Assembly: GCA_029747585.1 (NCBI GenBank)
Contig: JAPEVF010000052.1
Location: forward strand, 1 to 64,000
DNA: 64,000 bases
Direction of reading: 5' to 3'
From: Pleurotus djamor
Lineage: Eukaryota > Basidiomycota > Agaricomycetes > Agaricales > Pleurotaceae
The notes beneath the pieces are model-generated. The model did not search any database. It was given only the letters and a program-made list of their open reading frames with translations, and was not told the DNA's origin. Made by a program: the position numbers and the translations under genes. Of this stretch, positions 25,769-38,006 are shown one piece after another; the stretch's first letter is position 1; each line of letters opens with the position of its first letter.

Positions 25769-28700
25769 ATGTCCTATTCTGACAATGCCCTTGCCTCATC
25801 AAGTACCACCAAGGGTCCTCTCTCACCATCATCCGTCGCCAATGGCGCATCTACACCGAAGACAGCGCTAGTCCCAACAAACAGCGTCACCACCAAGGAT
25901 GGTCTCACCGTCCGCACGCGTATCGACCCAACACTCACTGTCGATGATGTCGTTCGGCAACTTTGCGTTAACTTGAAGATTAAGGACCCACCGACCAATT
26001 ACGCGTTGAGGGATGAAAGCGGGGAATTAGTGACGAATGATAATTTAAGGAAGAAGATCAAATTCAAAGTTAACCTCAAGTGAGTTAGGTTTCGAAAGGC
26101 AATCTAGGTGAAAGGAACGTGCAAGACGTTGATGTTCTTGCTTGTTGGTGGTGTAATTTAGGCTTGTTAATGCCCCAGCACGGGAAGCGAGAGAAACAGT
26201 GGAACAACTTCGGCAGAAAGGAGAGAAAGAGCCAAAACTGACTCTGTGGAATCTAGCCAAGTACATCCGCGTGAGTCAGCATCTCGCCACGCCGCAAAGT
26301 CCCTGCTGATGGGGGTATGATGTTGATGTCGTTGTTGGCCTCGGTTTCGACCCAATAGGAGGAGCAATTTGCACAAGAGTTTCTAATGTTAGACGGGCTG
26401 AACGAGCTTGTTGATGTGGTTTTCAACGCACAACGTAATACCCTGGCCGTATGTGTTTCACCATGCTCCACCGAGTTGTATGTTCACTCAACCCTGTTTT
26501 CGATGGGAATAGTACGCCCTTGCTGCGATCCAGAATTTGATGGACCTCGAATATGGATGGGCCACGCTCTCCGATGCCTTCATATTCAAAGTCGCGCAGA
26601 TCCTCGTGTCGCCCGCTTCACCTCTGAACGTCTGTCGTCCCGCCACCGCGATCCTCAAGAAACTCGTCGAAGCCGATCCGGATTTTGCACCGGGCCTTCA
26701 ACCCAGTTCCAGTGCATCCCCGCCTGTTCCACCTCCAGGGTCTGTATATCGGTATGGGTTTCAAGTGGTCTTTGAACAGATCTGCAAGCAACCAGGGTTG
26801 TTGGAGATCGTTGTTAGTAGGCTGGGGAGCGCCGATACGGCCATGGCTCAGTACAGGTTTGTTATTTTCCATCAATTTTTCGGCCCCCTTGGTCCCCTGA
26901 TGTTTATGATACTCAGTATGATGCTTATAAACTCCCTGCTTGCCCATGCAAGTGAGGCTCGGTGGGAAGAGTTCATCAACGAGCTCGAGAAGCTCAATGT
27001 TCGAAAGGCCGTAGTTGTAAGTTCTCTCCCAAGTTTTTGTTTCATTTATGTGCGAAGCATTGAAACCTGTTATTCTAGCGTCTCATGTCCTCGCACACCT
27101 TTGAAGACCTAACCTCTTGTGTACTGGACTTTCAAGCCAACATAGTTCGTGTGACATACAGGAAGATGATGACCGACGTCACGCTGGACAACCCCTCCCA
27201 CGATTCTACATTACGGTACATCTGGGCAGCGAGCAAGCTGCAGGAAGATGTCGATGAGGATGGGGATATTGTCAAGTGGCGGAAGATAGGGTTTGACGAC
27301 GAAGACATTGAGAAGCAGTTTAGTGATGTTGGGGTTTTGGGTCTGGAGTGTTTGGTAGGCATCCCATCCTTGGTTCTCGAACACCCGTGTTAATTCCTTC
27401 TCAGACACGATTCGTCAAGGATAGCGACCCGGAGTTCTCTAAAGTAAGCTGAAATGCCGCATGTCACGCGTAAACGACAATGACTGAATCTTCCTTTGCT
27501 TAGCTAGTGCTTGAACAGCTAAGTCGACCGCAAGAACGACGATGTCCCATCGGAAGAGCATCGAACGAAGTGGTCGAACTGCTATCTGAGCATTGGTCAA
27601 TATTCGCGCCTGGCTGTAAGTTTCTCGTTTTAGTTCTCCTTATGTACGAACGCGTCTTCTGTTTCCGTATGTTTTCGGATCGCTGATCCTATTGATGATA
27701 TTGTTGCTTCTAGACTCGACGTCAACAACATTCCAGCCTTTCTTCCTGGATTTCTATCGCGTGCATACATTGGCGACCCGTTTCTTCCTCCGTATGTGGA
27801 GTGAGAGCGGCGCAGCTACGGGAGACTTCACCCGTGTTGCCGCGCTGGTCAGAAGCCAGTAAGTCCCTCCCTGTCTTCCATGCTTCCCATTAGCCTGANA
27901 GATGTATTCTTTTCTTCAGGATCAAAGTTGCGTTGAGAAGTGAGAACGTCCGAGAATGGCATGAAGTCGAGAGTGAATTCCTCGAAGAGTATCGAGCTGT
28001 CCGCGATCGACAAATGAAAGAACTCGAGCTAGAAGATGATTTNCTGAGTAAAGTTCCCGTACGGTACGTACCCTCCATTTTGNTTTTTTGATAGCTTCTT
28101 GCGNTTGTATACTAACNGTGGTCGTGGCGTTTATTCTAGAAACTTGAGGGCAAAGTTGTATAAGGAATCGTACGAGTTTGTCAGACAACAGCGGGTTCAG
28201 TGTTTACTCCAGGGTGGCTGGTTCGTCAATGCCCTCCCACAGTCTGCAATAGGCTCCAGGGAACCTGCTCGAAGACCCTCCAGACCGTGGCGCTTCATGA
28301 GACTGGTGAGCTTNCTTCTTTCACGTATCCATCATACTTTCCCTTGCTGACTCGCTCCACTCAACAGGACAACGGTTTGAAGTACATCCATTACGTGGAT
28401 AGCGCTGTGAAATTTCCTGTTCGTAATGGACTAGAAGACCTCCCCGAGCGACTGGATGTCTCACAGATTAGCGAGATCGCAACGGGTACATGTCCTGCTC
28501 CTCCGAACGTCCTGCTTAGCGGCAGCCATAATGACCTTCCACCACCGACCTCCCTCGTCGCTTCACCACTGTCGTTCTCATTGATCAGNGCACATGAAGG
28601 GTCGTTAGCTGANCTGATAGCGCCCGACCCTTCACGGTGGGCAGATTGGACGGATGGGTTGAANATGTTGAGGAGAGATGGCGGGCATGTGGCGTCGAAA

Positions 28701-28916
28701 GAAACNGCTGGGTTNGTACAGGCGTTGACGGAAATTGGGTTGAAGATCAAGTTGCTNGGTATGTGTTGCTCCTTTCCCGTCTNNTTTTCTTGNANNGNNN
28801 NTNACAATGTGGTCTTCNCTNNAGACTTGACGGGCGATGGTGTTGAGATTCCTAGTGGTCTATCCGCTGGNCCTCCGCCCACGAATACCGATTTCTTTTT
28901 CTCTGACCTACTGTAG
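25769..28916 (+). CDS. ELMO/CED-12 domain protein
   Basis: A multi-exon gene (about ten exons) starts MSYSDNALASSSTTKGPLSP and ends at TAG 28914-28916 after NTDFFFSDLL. The N-terminal part (TVDDVVRQLCVNLKIKDPP, about residues 50-105) resembles the Ras-binding-like start of ELMO proteins. Armadillo-like helices follow (FLMLDGLNELVDVVFNAQ; ATLSDAFIFKVAQILVSP). The ELMO domain core lies around 27090-27870 (LSEHWSIFAPG, FQPFFLDFYRVHTLATRFFL). A PH-like segment lies near GGWFVNALPQ to LKYIHYVDS. In animals ELMO proteins pair with DOCK exchange factors to activate Rac and move actin; the fungal role is inferred. N bases at 28025-28825 leave several residues unread. Confidence 0.85.
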
Positions 28917-29406
28917 CGGCTCCCTTTCCGTCACTNCTACTANTGTATCACAATTCGCTTCTCTTAGTTGCTTTCCGCGTCGTCGTTCANCTCCCTCNNA
29001 CTCCACGGACTCGATTGTATCACTTCCCTNCTTCATCTCTCTATCATACGCGCCGATTGGAAATACGTTATCTCCTTTGTAGTATTTAGGAATGTTGTCC
29101 GAATCGATGAACCTCTACAATTGGAACGATATATATGCAGTTGGATGCGCTTTGAGTATACGGTAACGGTATGGGATTTGATTTATGGTATTGCTAGGTA
29201 GATCTATACGAGATGCGGTGAAAAGAAAACGGGGGTTGAACCCGGTATGCAATGTGAGTATTTTACAATGAATGAGGTGCGAATGGGAGGCGAGAGTAGN
29301 TGTGTACGCAAGCGGGGAGAGACGCCGGATAGACCACGAGAAAGAAAGAGTCCTACAGAGGCTCGGTAGATCGAAAAAGATGCATGGCGACCGGATAGGT
29401 AGAGAA
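28917..29406. other. Convergent 3' region between ELMO and MTHFR genes
   Basis: 490 bases between two convergent genes, holding both 3' UTRs. It is pyrimidine-rich on the left with several N bases. No coding signal or stable structure is evident. Confidence 0.4.
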
Positions 29407-31622
29407 TTAGGCAGATGAAGCCTTGCTAGCAGCGTACTCCGCGCCAGCTAGGTAAAATGGCTTGAAGATCGCTTCTGGGTCTTGGAAGTTGTTGTGGACG
29501 ACGTTCACGAGGAGGAAGGTATCCATGACGTCGGTGATGACCTTGTGTGGCACAGACGAGGGTTCGTAGAGTTGAGCCCATTGTCGTCCGAGCTCATAAG
29601 CCTCATCCTAGTAAAGACGAAGAACATGAAGATGAGTCTCATACGCCAACTGATGAGGAAGGGGGGAAAGACGAACCTTCCATGCCATGAAGCTCACGGC
29701 TTCGACGATTGTGGGTTGCACGATCTCCTTGCCCGGGAAGACACCCCATGTCACGGCGTTGGGACCGTCTGAGGTGGTGTTCGTTCGGAGCTCNCCTTGT
29801 TTGTTGATGACGTGGTAAGTAATACTACTGTTGTCGCGTTCTATTTGTGAAACGAGAATTTCAAGTAGCTCGGGGTTGACGAAGAATTCGAGGTATGCCT
29901 GCCCGCCATGATCAAGTAAGACTCCCTTTGGTCTCGGAATGAAAGATACGTGTTACTGACTTTCTGGTAGACATATCCATGGCTGGGACCCCATCCGTGA
30001 ATCTTGTCATCACTTCGCACACCGTTAACCGCAGGCTGTGAGTTGATAGTCAAGAACCCGAGTTCGTTCAACTTGGCAAGTTGAGGAGCGATAGTGGATG
30101 TTTCACCAGCGGCAGGTTGGTCTGACCAAGGAAGGGCCAAAAGTTTCCCGGTACAGAAACGAGCGAACAAGGCGGAAATGTCAGAGAAGCTGGAAGGTTG
30201 GCCCCAGAGCTTGAGCGCGTCCTCTTTCTGATAAAAGGGAATGGAATTAGCTCCGAGGTGGGGTTGAGGTGACCGGGAAGGACATACCGTTTGTTTCAGT
30301 GAGATACCGTAACCATCGAGTTCACCNTAGGCGGGACTGCGAGAGTCACCGAAACGACCGTTGGGGTACTCATCCCAGTTCTCAGTGCGAGCAATGTATG
30401 ATTTGGCGCGGTTTGCCCAGAANATAGGTCNGATGGTTTCTTGACGTCTGCTGGGNGTGAGGGACTAGGANAGTNCATCAGTNTNAGGAAGGNGANNTNT
30501 GANNGCTGNANNANNCACGTACTTGTCTCCANGGAAGNGGTTTCACGGTCTCGACGCGAGGAACCAGGTTCAACTCTTCCAACAGCATCTTCGTCCCTTT
30601 NTCCAGGTTCATNGTATAGAAATGAAGCCCNCGAATCCCAATGTCGGCAGCGAGGATTTGCTTGCACATGTCCGNGATNAGACGCGTNCCGAGTTCNCTG
30701 ACNTTCTCGTCATCGTTCTTGTANGGTTCNANAGCATCNAGCANGTGTTGAGGGATNATGGTNTTNGANAGAGCNGTCGACCGCGTNAACCCGTTCCACG
30801 TTTGNATAGGCGCTATNCCAGGGACGATTGGGATCGTGATNCCTATGGCNCGGACNGCNTTCACCCATTTNATGAAGANCTCGACGTCNTAGAACATNTG
30901 NGTGAANATGATATCNACACCNGCNTCNACNTTCTCCTTCAGACACTTCATNTCNAATTCGAGTTCGTCTGGGGGAAGGAGGATGTGCTGAGGAAACCCA
31001 GCGATGGCNATGTCGAAGTANTCGTCGTAATGGNGTCGTATATGTCGGACGAGGTCAACNCCGTGNACGAANCCACCTTCNACNGCCTCCCANTCNTCTT
31101 TNCCNTGNGGNGGGTCCCCTCGCAGAGCTANNATATTGCGACATCCNTGCTGTTTGGCTTCCTGGCNAAGTTACCGAGTCCACATGGGGATAGACAGGGG
31201 CAANGAAAGGTANNGACNTACCCTGAGNGCGATGTCGACCTTTTCTCTGGGCATATTCGTGCATGTAAGGTGCATGCANGTCTCGACACCNATNAATGTC
31301 TGGCATATTTTGACCATCTCCGAAGTGAGGTCGGACGTTCTGCCCCCAGCGTTCCTGTTACACGGGGTTACTATACATCTCTACAAAACACATTCATTGC
31401 GACGCACCATGTTATATCGACGAATTCAGGTCCAAGAGCTCGCATACGTTCAATGCGATCCAGCAGGTTTTGCAGACCCTTTGGTGATTTCTTCTATAAG
31501 TACAATTCGAACATTGCATCAACCTGACACTTTACCTGGGCCGTCCTGGGTGGAAAATACTCAAAAGACCACCATATTCTGTCNTCCTTGGCTGATTGCT
31601 GTATCTTCTGGCTAATTTTCAT
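29407..31622 (-). CDS. MET13: Methylenetetrahydrofolate reductase
   Basis: Starts [20 protein letters not shown] at 31622 and ends with TAA at 29407-29409. The N-terminal FAD-binding barrel shows FEYFPPRT (substrate and flavin Glu region), [20 protein letters not shown] and DIIFTQMFYD-type segments. The C-terminal regulatory half shows [40 protein letters not shown] and [16 protein letters not shown]. It reduces 5,10-methylene- to 5-methyl-tetrahydrofolate for methionine synthesis in the cytosol. At least six exons are present. The stretch 30300-31250 is full of N bases, so some residues and one or two junctions cannot be read; there is no sign that the gene is broken. Fungi usually carry two isoforms, and I cannot tell which one this is. 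Confidence 0.92.
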
Positions 31623-32591
31623 GGTGACGGTGATGGAGGAAAGTGTAAAAGAAAGAGTGAAACCAGGTTTTAGTTGGGGAGAATGAGCTTTAAGTATGAT
31701 CGAGAATCCCTGTAAGTTGGGGCCACGTTACCTGGGGTCAGCGTCGAGCCCTTTACTTCGCTCTCTCTTCCCACCACCATCATCAACGAAAACAACAGCG
31801 TCCGCCTCGTCCCCGGACACGCTGCGGCTCGTTTTACGCCTAANTGTCACAAAACATCAGGAAATTCATATCGGCTCGGTGCACACGACTGCTTGCTCCG
31901 TCAGGCCTTCAGGTTCTATCCACTTTGAGNTCGGCTTGACGCATTTCCCATGCAGCAACGTGCTGCGCGCACGAGGGCAATGATGACCACTTCGGGCCCA
32001 AAAGAGTAGCCCAATATCCGTGCCGCGTGCACGTCCGAAAACGCGGAGGGCATTGAGGCCATGGGCGATATATTTTGGCTATGACACCAATTTATATAGC
32101 AATGGTGATTGGATGGTCGGGACGTCTTGTCCGCTATCGAAGGCAATCTCATTCCCCCCTTAACTCATCCATCTCGATGTGCTCGAAAGAAGTTCCTCAG
32201 CACGACGAAGGCTGATCAGCACGCCTTCGTCGATGCTTGCATGAGCTCGGGAAATCAGTATTTCACTTCATCTGTGTACCCTGCAGGCAACCTTCAGATT
32301 TAGGAAAACCTTCAGATTCAGAGTGGCTGATTATCTAGGCCTGTCACCCAGCGTCACTTCGTACGAACGCCAAAAGAACGGTGATTTCAAACCGTCCTGT
32401 GTTCCTAAAACCGTACCTTACCTCCCATCATATCTGGAATATTCAGGCCGAACTAGAAGCATGCCCGGTTTACATCCTCTTCTTATAAGCCCTTCAACGA
32501 AGGTTCCAGCTTTTTTTTGTGCTGGACCTTTCGTTCGTTCGCTCCTTCGCTTTCGGGCCCTCCGTGGCCACGACCTTTTACGACCTTCACG
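31623..32591. other. Divergent promoter region, MTHFR and secreted protein
   Basis: Nearly 1 kb between head-to-head genes. TATA-like stretches occur at 32068-32073 and 32092-32098, and TATAAG at about 32485-32490, some 100 bases before the + strand gene. No gene is seen here. Confidence 0.4.
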
Positions 32592-33777
32592 ATGTTTCTG
32601 AACTGGATCATCATCTTTGAATGTCTTTCTCTAATTTCTCTGGCACTGGCTTTACCTGCTCCCCTTCCTGGCTCGAATGCTCAACGTTTAGCTCGCGGAC
32701 TGCCTCCCTTGCCCCCGACCTTTAAACGCGTCTTGCCAGGCTATGCTCACATAATAGAAGTTCAAAATAAACCAACACGCGTTCTCAGTGAGTCCCCCCT
32801 CCGGAGTCGCAATCCCTCTTCAATGGTGAACATCTTGGAACTTAGATGGACGACACGCCCCAAGCCCATCGCCATCTCCCTCAGTGCCGAAAACGTATAC
32901 CCTCGCCCACTTATTACACGCTGTCCTCCATTTCTGATATCGCTGCAGCTTTTCCGGCCGTTTGGAGGTCCGAGATGTCGCAGACAAAAGGTTGGGGTTC
33001 GTCGGACGACCATCTCCAAGCGATCCCATGTACGTTCCTCACACCATGTGTCGCGAGGTCTTGTCGATCAACTTCTTGACAGTGGCGGGTTGAATGTTGG
33101 AAATGGAGAAGACGTTCATGTTGAATTTACAATTCCCTCGAACAAGATCCCTTTCGCCATCACTTCTACTGTAAGGCCTTATTCATCCATTTTTTCCAAC
33201 ACAATGGAACACCACAACTCATGATTGATCTCTCTCCGGGATGCTTCTACCCTGCTAACATCCGTTGATCGCGTTGGCATCCTTCTTTCCCCACACCGTC
33301 TGTTGCTTCCCACAGAATTCGGGGTTACATCCGAAGGTGTTTGTCGGTGCCTCTGGAACGGATGAGATTAATGTTGATTTGTCCAGGTAAGTCGTATGTC
33401 TCTCACCGAAAATTTAAACTGAAGCTTCCATCCGTTCCGAATGTCCTCAGTACCATCGAGTTGACGAACGTTGACGGAGATGCACAGCCAACTATTTGGT
33501 CTTTTGACCGCCGCACGAAAGAACTCACGGGTAAGCCCACACACCAAACAAATGCCTCCACACACCTGCACCCTCTGATCCCCATCACTCGGGATGTATA
33601 GCGCAACTATCCAATTCCGACGGCTCGAAACCAGTCACTCACATCGCTTACAACAGCGATTCGAATATACTGTTCTTCACCGGTGATATCGACGCTTTCA
33701 ACGCCGAGAATACAGAATCGCCAGCATCGATCGTGGTAAGCGAACCATCTTCCTCTTTCCTTCCTTCCCTCCTCTGA
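32592..33777 (+). CDS. Secreted protein of unknown function
   Basis: Opens with a signal peptide (MFLNWIIIFECLSLISLALA, then LPAPLPG) followed by RLARGLPPLPPTFKRVLPG. That N-terminal signature is shared by many mushroom secreted or surface proteins of unknown role. Later exons read VHVEFTIPSNKIPFAIT, LSTIELTNVDGDAQPTIWSF and THIAYNSDSNILFFTGDIDAFNAENTESPAS. They are joined by short introns at about 32790-32960, 33019-33065, 33174-33315 and 33532-33601. The 3' end is uncertain. Reading through after PASIVV gives a stop at 33775-33777, but a GTAAGC donor lies there and a last exon could extend to about 34127. The fold is probably all-beta. The function is not known. Confidence 0.6.
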
Positions 33778-34135
33778 TCTATTCCGCGCCGAAACTCATG
33801 TCTGTCTTTTCTTTTCCCATGGCTGTGCCATACTCTAGTCCATTTTCTTACATTAATTGGCAATCCCGCCTTGGACTTTTTCCCATATCCATATGCTCCC
33901 AATTATCTTCTCTCTTCTCTTCGGACACCTACCGTAGTTCTTTGATATCGATGGAAGAAACTGTCGGTATCAGTGGACACCTTCAAGCTTTCAAATGTCG
34001 TGATCGATTAAATAGTATGTGTTTTTGCACACCCGGACCTTTGTACTACGTAGAAGTTGAAATTTGTATTCGTTGTCAAAGTACTCGACCTCTACATTTA
34101 TCAGGAAGCCTTGCTACGAGACTTTGATGGGCCAC

Positions 34136-35688
34136 TTACAACCTCTTGTTGGCTCGCCGTTCACCATCGTGGAGAGCATTTGCCAACGCGGGGACGACGG
34201 AAGTTACGAGTCCCCAGCCTTCTCGAGAGGGTCCCGTTCCAGACTCTGTCCCATGGGTAACGACACACGTCCCGCGTAGCACTCGAGACAGGTAGGTCGC
34301 GACTTGGATAGGGTCGCTTTGCCAACCCAGACGCGAAGACCCAACTGAGAGCCTTTGGAGGTGGGTCAGGCAGACTTCCTCGTCATATTTGGGTAGTCGA
34401 TCCGAAGAACAATCAAAGGAGAGACCTAGTTCGTCAAGTCTGGATGGGTATTGTCTGGCTATGGCAGACAGACAAGATATATGGAGGTTAGGGAAGGAGG
34501 CGTTCTGATTGAGGTAAAGTTTGGAGAGGCTTGGAAGAGTGTCAAGGGTATGCAATATGTCGGACGAGGTCAATGAAGTCGGACAGGAGTAATCCACACG
34601 CAACGATTTCAGAGACTGACAAGATAAGACAGCCTCTAAATCGTGCATTTTCATGGGCGACTCCGTCTTCAGCTTGGCCTCGAGGGTCAACTCCTCCACG
34701 CATGGGCAGACATTGGAAATGGCTATGATGAGCGTTGTAGATGATCCGAGGGATTCGACTTCGCTGGAAAACAAAGTGAGTTGCTTCAAGGAAGCGGGCC
34801 ATAATTTGCCAGTCAGGCATGCTGTAGCATGGGCGAAGGGGATGGTGAGAGTTAAGCTAGTGAGGGAAGGGAAGCAACGTTGGTCGATCCCGGCCTCGGA
34901 TTCATCAAAGAAAGTGGTAAGCGATCCGAAGGAGGCCTTTGGAGAACTAATTGTTGAGAGGTCTTGGAGCGTAGACAGTGATCGAGTGAGAGTTGGTGTA
35001 TACCAAGTTGATGGTAGGGTTATGGATTTGAGATGGACGAGAGATGCTACAGATGACAATATGTGCTTATTGCTGGAACCAGTGAAGACAATAGAGCTGC
35101 TGATAGACAGCTCTTGAAGTNTCGGGACCTTCACGGGCAAGTAGNGGCATATCATGGCGATTGACTCCAACNCANTGAGGTTGACGAGCTGCAGAGTCGT
35201 GACGTTCGAGTGCAAAAATAGATTGAGGATNCTGGTATCGTCGAGNTGGCATGNTATGNACCGCAAGTTCGGCAGCAGCTCATGNCGTATCCGNTTCATN
35301 GACACCGCAGTGAAGACATTGGACAGGTCCTCGACGCAAGGGAGGAGCTTCAGGGACTTCACCCTGACAGCATACTTGTCGAAAGTTTCCCAGTCGCCAG
35401 GCNTCANCAAACGCTGGAATCTCTATCANAAGTGTTNAGAAGAGCGAGCCAAGATGTAANAAGCTANAAACTAACCATATTCCGACTTTTCCTAGCGACC
35501 TGCATAGGTGAGAGCAGGCGAAACAGCCTTTTCAAGTCGTCAACCTCATACCATGCAACATCCAGGACATGGCTAGCCCAAGATTTGCACACAGTAAGAT
35601 TTGAGCGTATATTGTCACCTTTATCTGCATGAAGAATGATGCAGTGTAAAAGCTCGGAGGTCGACAAAACATGTTGGGCTGTNGACAT
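34136..35688 (-). CDS. F-box / leucine-rich-repeat-like protein
   Basis: Two exons. The first (35688 to about 35460) begins MSTAQHVLSTSELLHCIIL and carries an F-box-like segment ending in SNLTVCKSWASHVLDVAWY. The second holds 420 residues of irregular Leu-rich repeats with the pattern LxxLxLxxxxF, for example FPSLTSLTLTIPFAHA, SLKQLTLFSSEVESL and LDELGLSFDCS. This is the layout of the large, fast-evolving basidiomycete F-box families, thought to choose substrates for SCF ubiquitin ligases. The substrate is unknown. Several N bases at 35120-35470 blur about ten residues. It is convergent with the secreted protein gene to its left. Confidence 0.75.
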
Positions 35689-35770
35689 GGCTGTTGGGAA
35701 AGAACAAGGACTGTTTCAGGAACTACTTAGGAGNTTCTGAATCTGGGCCCAGGGGTATCTCAGTGCCCCN

Positions 35771-37328
35771 TCAGTTGGTCGGAAATGCCTTCGATCTGAC
35801 ACTCCGAATCCACGATGCAGCTGCACTGGGAAACTGGACGTAAGAGTCAGTANTNTACTGGTGGTATAAGTNTCTNACTCAGAGGACTCACCTCCCACAC
35901 CATGACACCCGCGTCTAGACAGCCGCAANTGAGAAATGATATGATGAANNGNCAACTTGAAAACCGCTCACTCCATCCACGACGCTTTGCTTGCTCCACG
36001 CAGGTAGCAAGAGTATCCGTTGGCATAAATCCATTACTTGCATCGTCTGCTGTAGCAGGCTTCCCGATGACTAGCTTTGATAAAGGAACAGAGGTCGCAA
36101 TCTGGAATAAGGCAGATTTGGGCCATGTACTGGAGGAGGTATTGAGGAGGCCATCGCAGGTTACGTACTCATCCGTTCCCTCTGTGTTTTCTATGCTGAG
36201 TGACATTCTATTACTTTGAGAAAGGGAGTTCTTACGGTTATAGAACTGGAAGAGTCCCGGTATCAGTCTCTTGTAGTGGGACGATACCCTGCGCAGGACG
36301 GGCTTAGAGTNGTAGCACTTACCTGAACGTTATACCAATCAATCAGATGTCCTACCTCTTGGTGGACCTTGAGGTAGGCTCCTCCTCCAAAGCGCCCAGG
36401 AGTGAACCTGTCAAATTAGCCGACATTAGGTTACTCTGCTGTCAGCATTGAGAGGAACTCGAGCAAACCACGGTGCAACAGCTTGGTAACATGCAGTTAG
36501 ATACTAGAAACGCTTCCCGTAGCGTAGAGGACTTACGGGCATGCGTAAGAATGAACCGACCCTGTGGTAGCTTAACGCGAAGCTGACGAGTAAAGCTAAT
36601 GATCCATGCTTCAGCGCTACCATCTCCAGCGTTCACCGCGTCGAAGTCCTGCCGCATAGAGAGTTGTTGAGTCACGACTCAAAGAAAGCAAAAGCAACGG
36701 AAAATCGAACTTCATAATCAACATCAAGGCCATCCAAATCAAATTCCTTAACCCACGCAGCCATTTCATTAGCCGTTTTGACGGGGTCGGCCTTATTAGA
36801 CGTAGGAGCATCGGTGGCTCCAAACACCGAGACGATGAGCTTCACACCAGCGGCGGCGTATTCCCGTTTAACTGCAGCTCTTTCCGCGGGCTTCAGGGCA
36901 GTCCATTCTTTTGCTTTATCAAAAGCTCCGTCGACGAGTAAGAATGACAAAGCACTGAGCCAAAGATGGATGAGACACCGGGTAAGTCGAGTGGGGATAC
37001 TCACAAAACGTTGAACCCCTAGTGAGTAGGAGATGTTCAGGTGTACTCCTATACTGAAAGGGGAGAACTCACCTTGACTTCGGAGACTGGAGGAGGGCCT
37101 TTGTTGCTGGTCGGTCGATCGCTGTAGATCACGAAGTGCTGAAAAAGCACGGAAAGCTGAGAGAAACGTTGAGCTACTNGCATCCTTACTCACTGGTGCT
37201 TTGGGCGTAGCTCTGGCGTTACGCCCTATGGGACTGAGGTGTTCTGTTCCATTTAAGACTGGTACAGCAGATGCAAGCGTAAGGATAAGAGCCACCAAAA
37301 AAGCAAGCCGCAAGGATACGTTGGCCAT
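35771..37328 (-). CDS. Secreted GH18 chitinase-like glycosidase, tandem copy A
   Basis: A many-exon gene (about nine) starts MANVSLRLAFLVALILTLAS, a signal peptide, and ends with TGA at 35771-35773 after VRSKAFPTN. Landmarks in order are HFVIYSDR (first barrel strand), LIVSVFGATDAPTS, the GH18 catalytic motif DLDGLDVDYE (acid Glu present), AEAWIISFTRQLR, FILTHARK, LSKLVIGKPATADDASNGFM and GVMVWEFPSAAASW. The family cleaves beta-1,4-linked N-acetylglucosamine in chitin or glycans; which substrate applies cannot be told. The product is probably extracellular, acting in wall remodelling or on foreign chitin. Copy B lies 0.7 kb upstream on the same strand. N bases at 35853-35952 and 37329-37347. 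Confidence 0.85.
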
Positions 37329-38006
37329 AATTGAAGGACTNNNNNNCCTATGTTTCTCTAATGGGAGGAGAGCCTTTTAACTCACCAGGTGNNGCTGCCG
37401 CCTAGCAGAGGTGTCTCCCTGCACATGGTTGTTGATTATTCCTAGTCAGAAGCATCCCCCAGTCCTGCAAAGAACTTCGGAGTACAGTCAATCATATGGC
37501 TTCGAGCTGGCTTCGACAAAGACGAAGTTGATTTGTGGGAGGAGAAACCTCGAGCCTGTTGACTCTTGGTGCTGGAAAANCATATATAGGACCCTAGTAC
37601 CACGCACTTATGAAGTCACAAGGTGGGCGTAGAGCTTGGTAGTGACGCTGTGCCCTGATAAGAAGTCCAAATCGGGAGGGTCTCCTCGAACCAGCGTTGA
37701 CGTGGGATATGTACTTCCTTTTCACATAAAAAGGTTGATAGCCTTGCGGCAGAATAAGGCCCGGGATGTCAAAAATACCCAGATGTTTGATACCCAGGAT
37801 AGAGAGAATGCGTGGCACTTGGAGCCGCGATCATTGGATGTTGAACCACAAGCTTGCATACGAATTTCCGTGTCATTGACTATCAAAGAAGTGCGATTTC
37901 ATTTCANGGAATTCATCACTTGTTTCCAGAGGGGTGGTACAAATACACCGTTTCGAACCTCATCTTACGAAAGCAAATTGGCTTGCAGAATAATCTAGAA
38001 GATAAC
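37329..38006. other. Intergenic spacer between the two GH18 genes
   Basis: About 680 bases holding the copy A promoter (TTAAAAGG on the minus strand near 37375) and the 3' end of copy B. There are short N runs and no gene. Confidence 0.45.
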
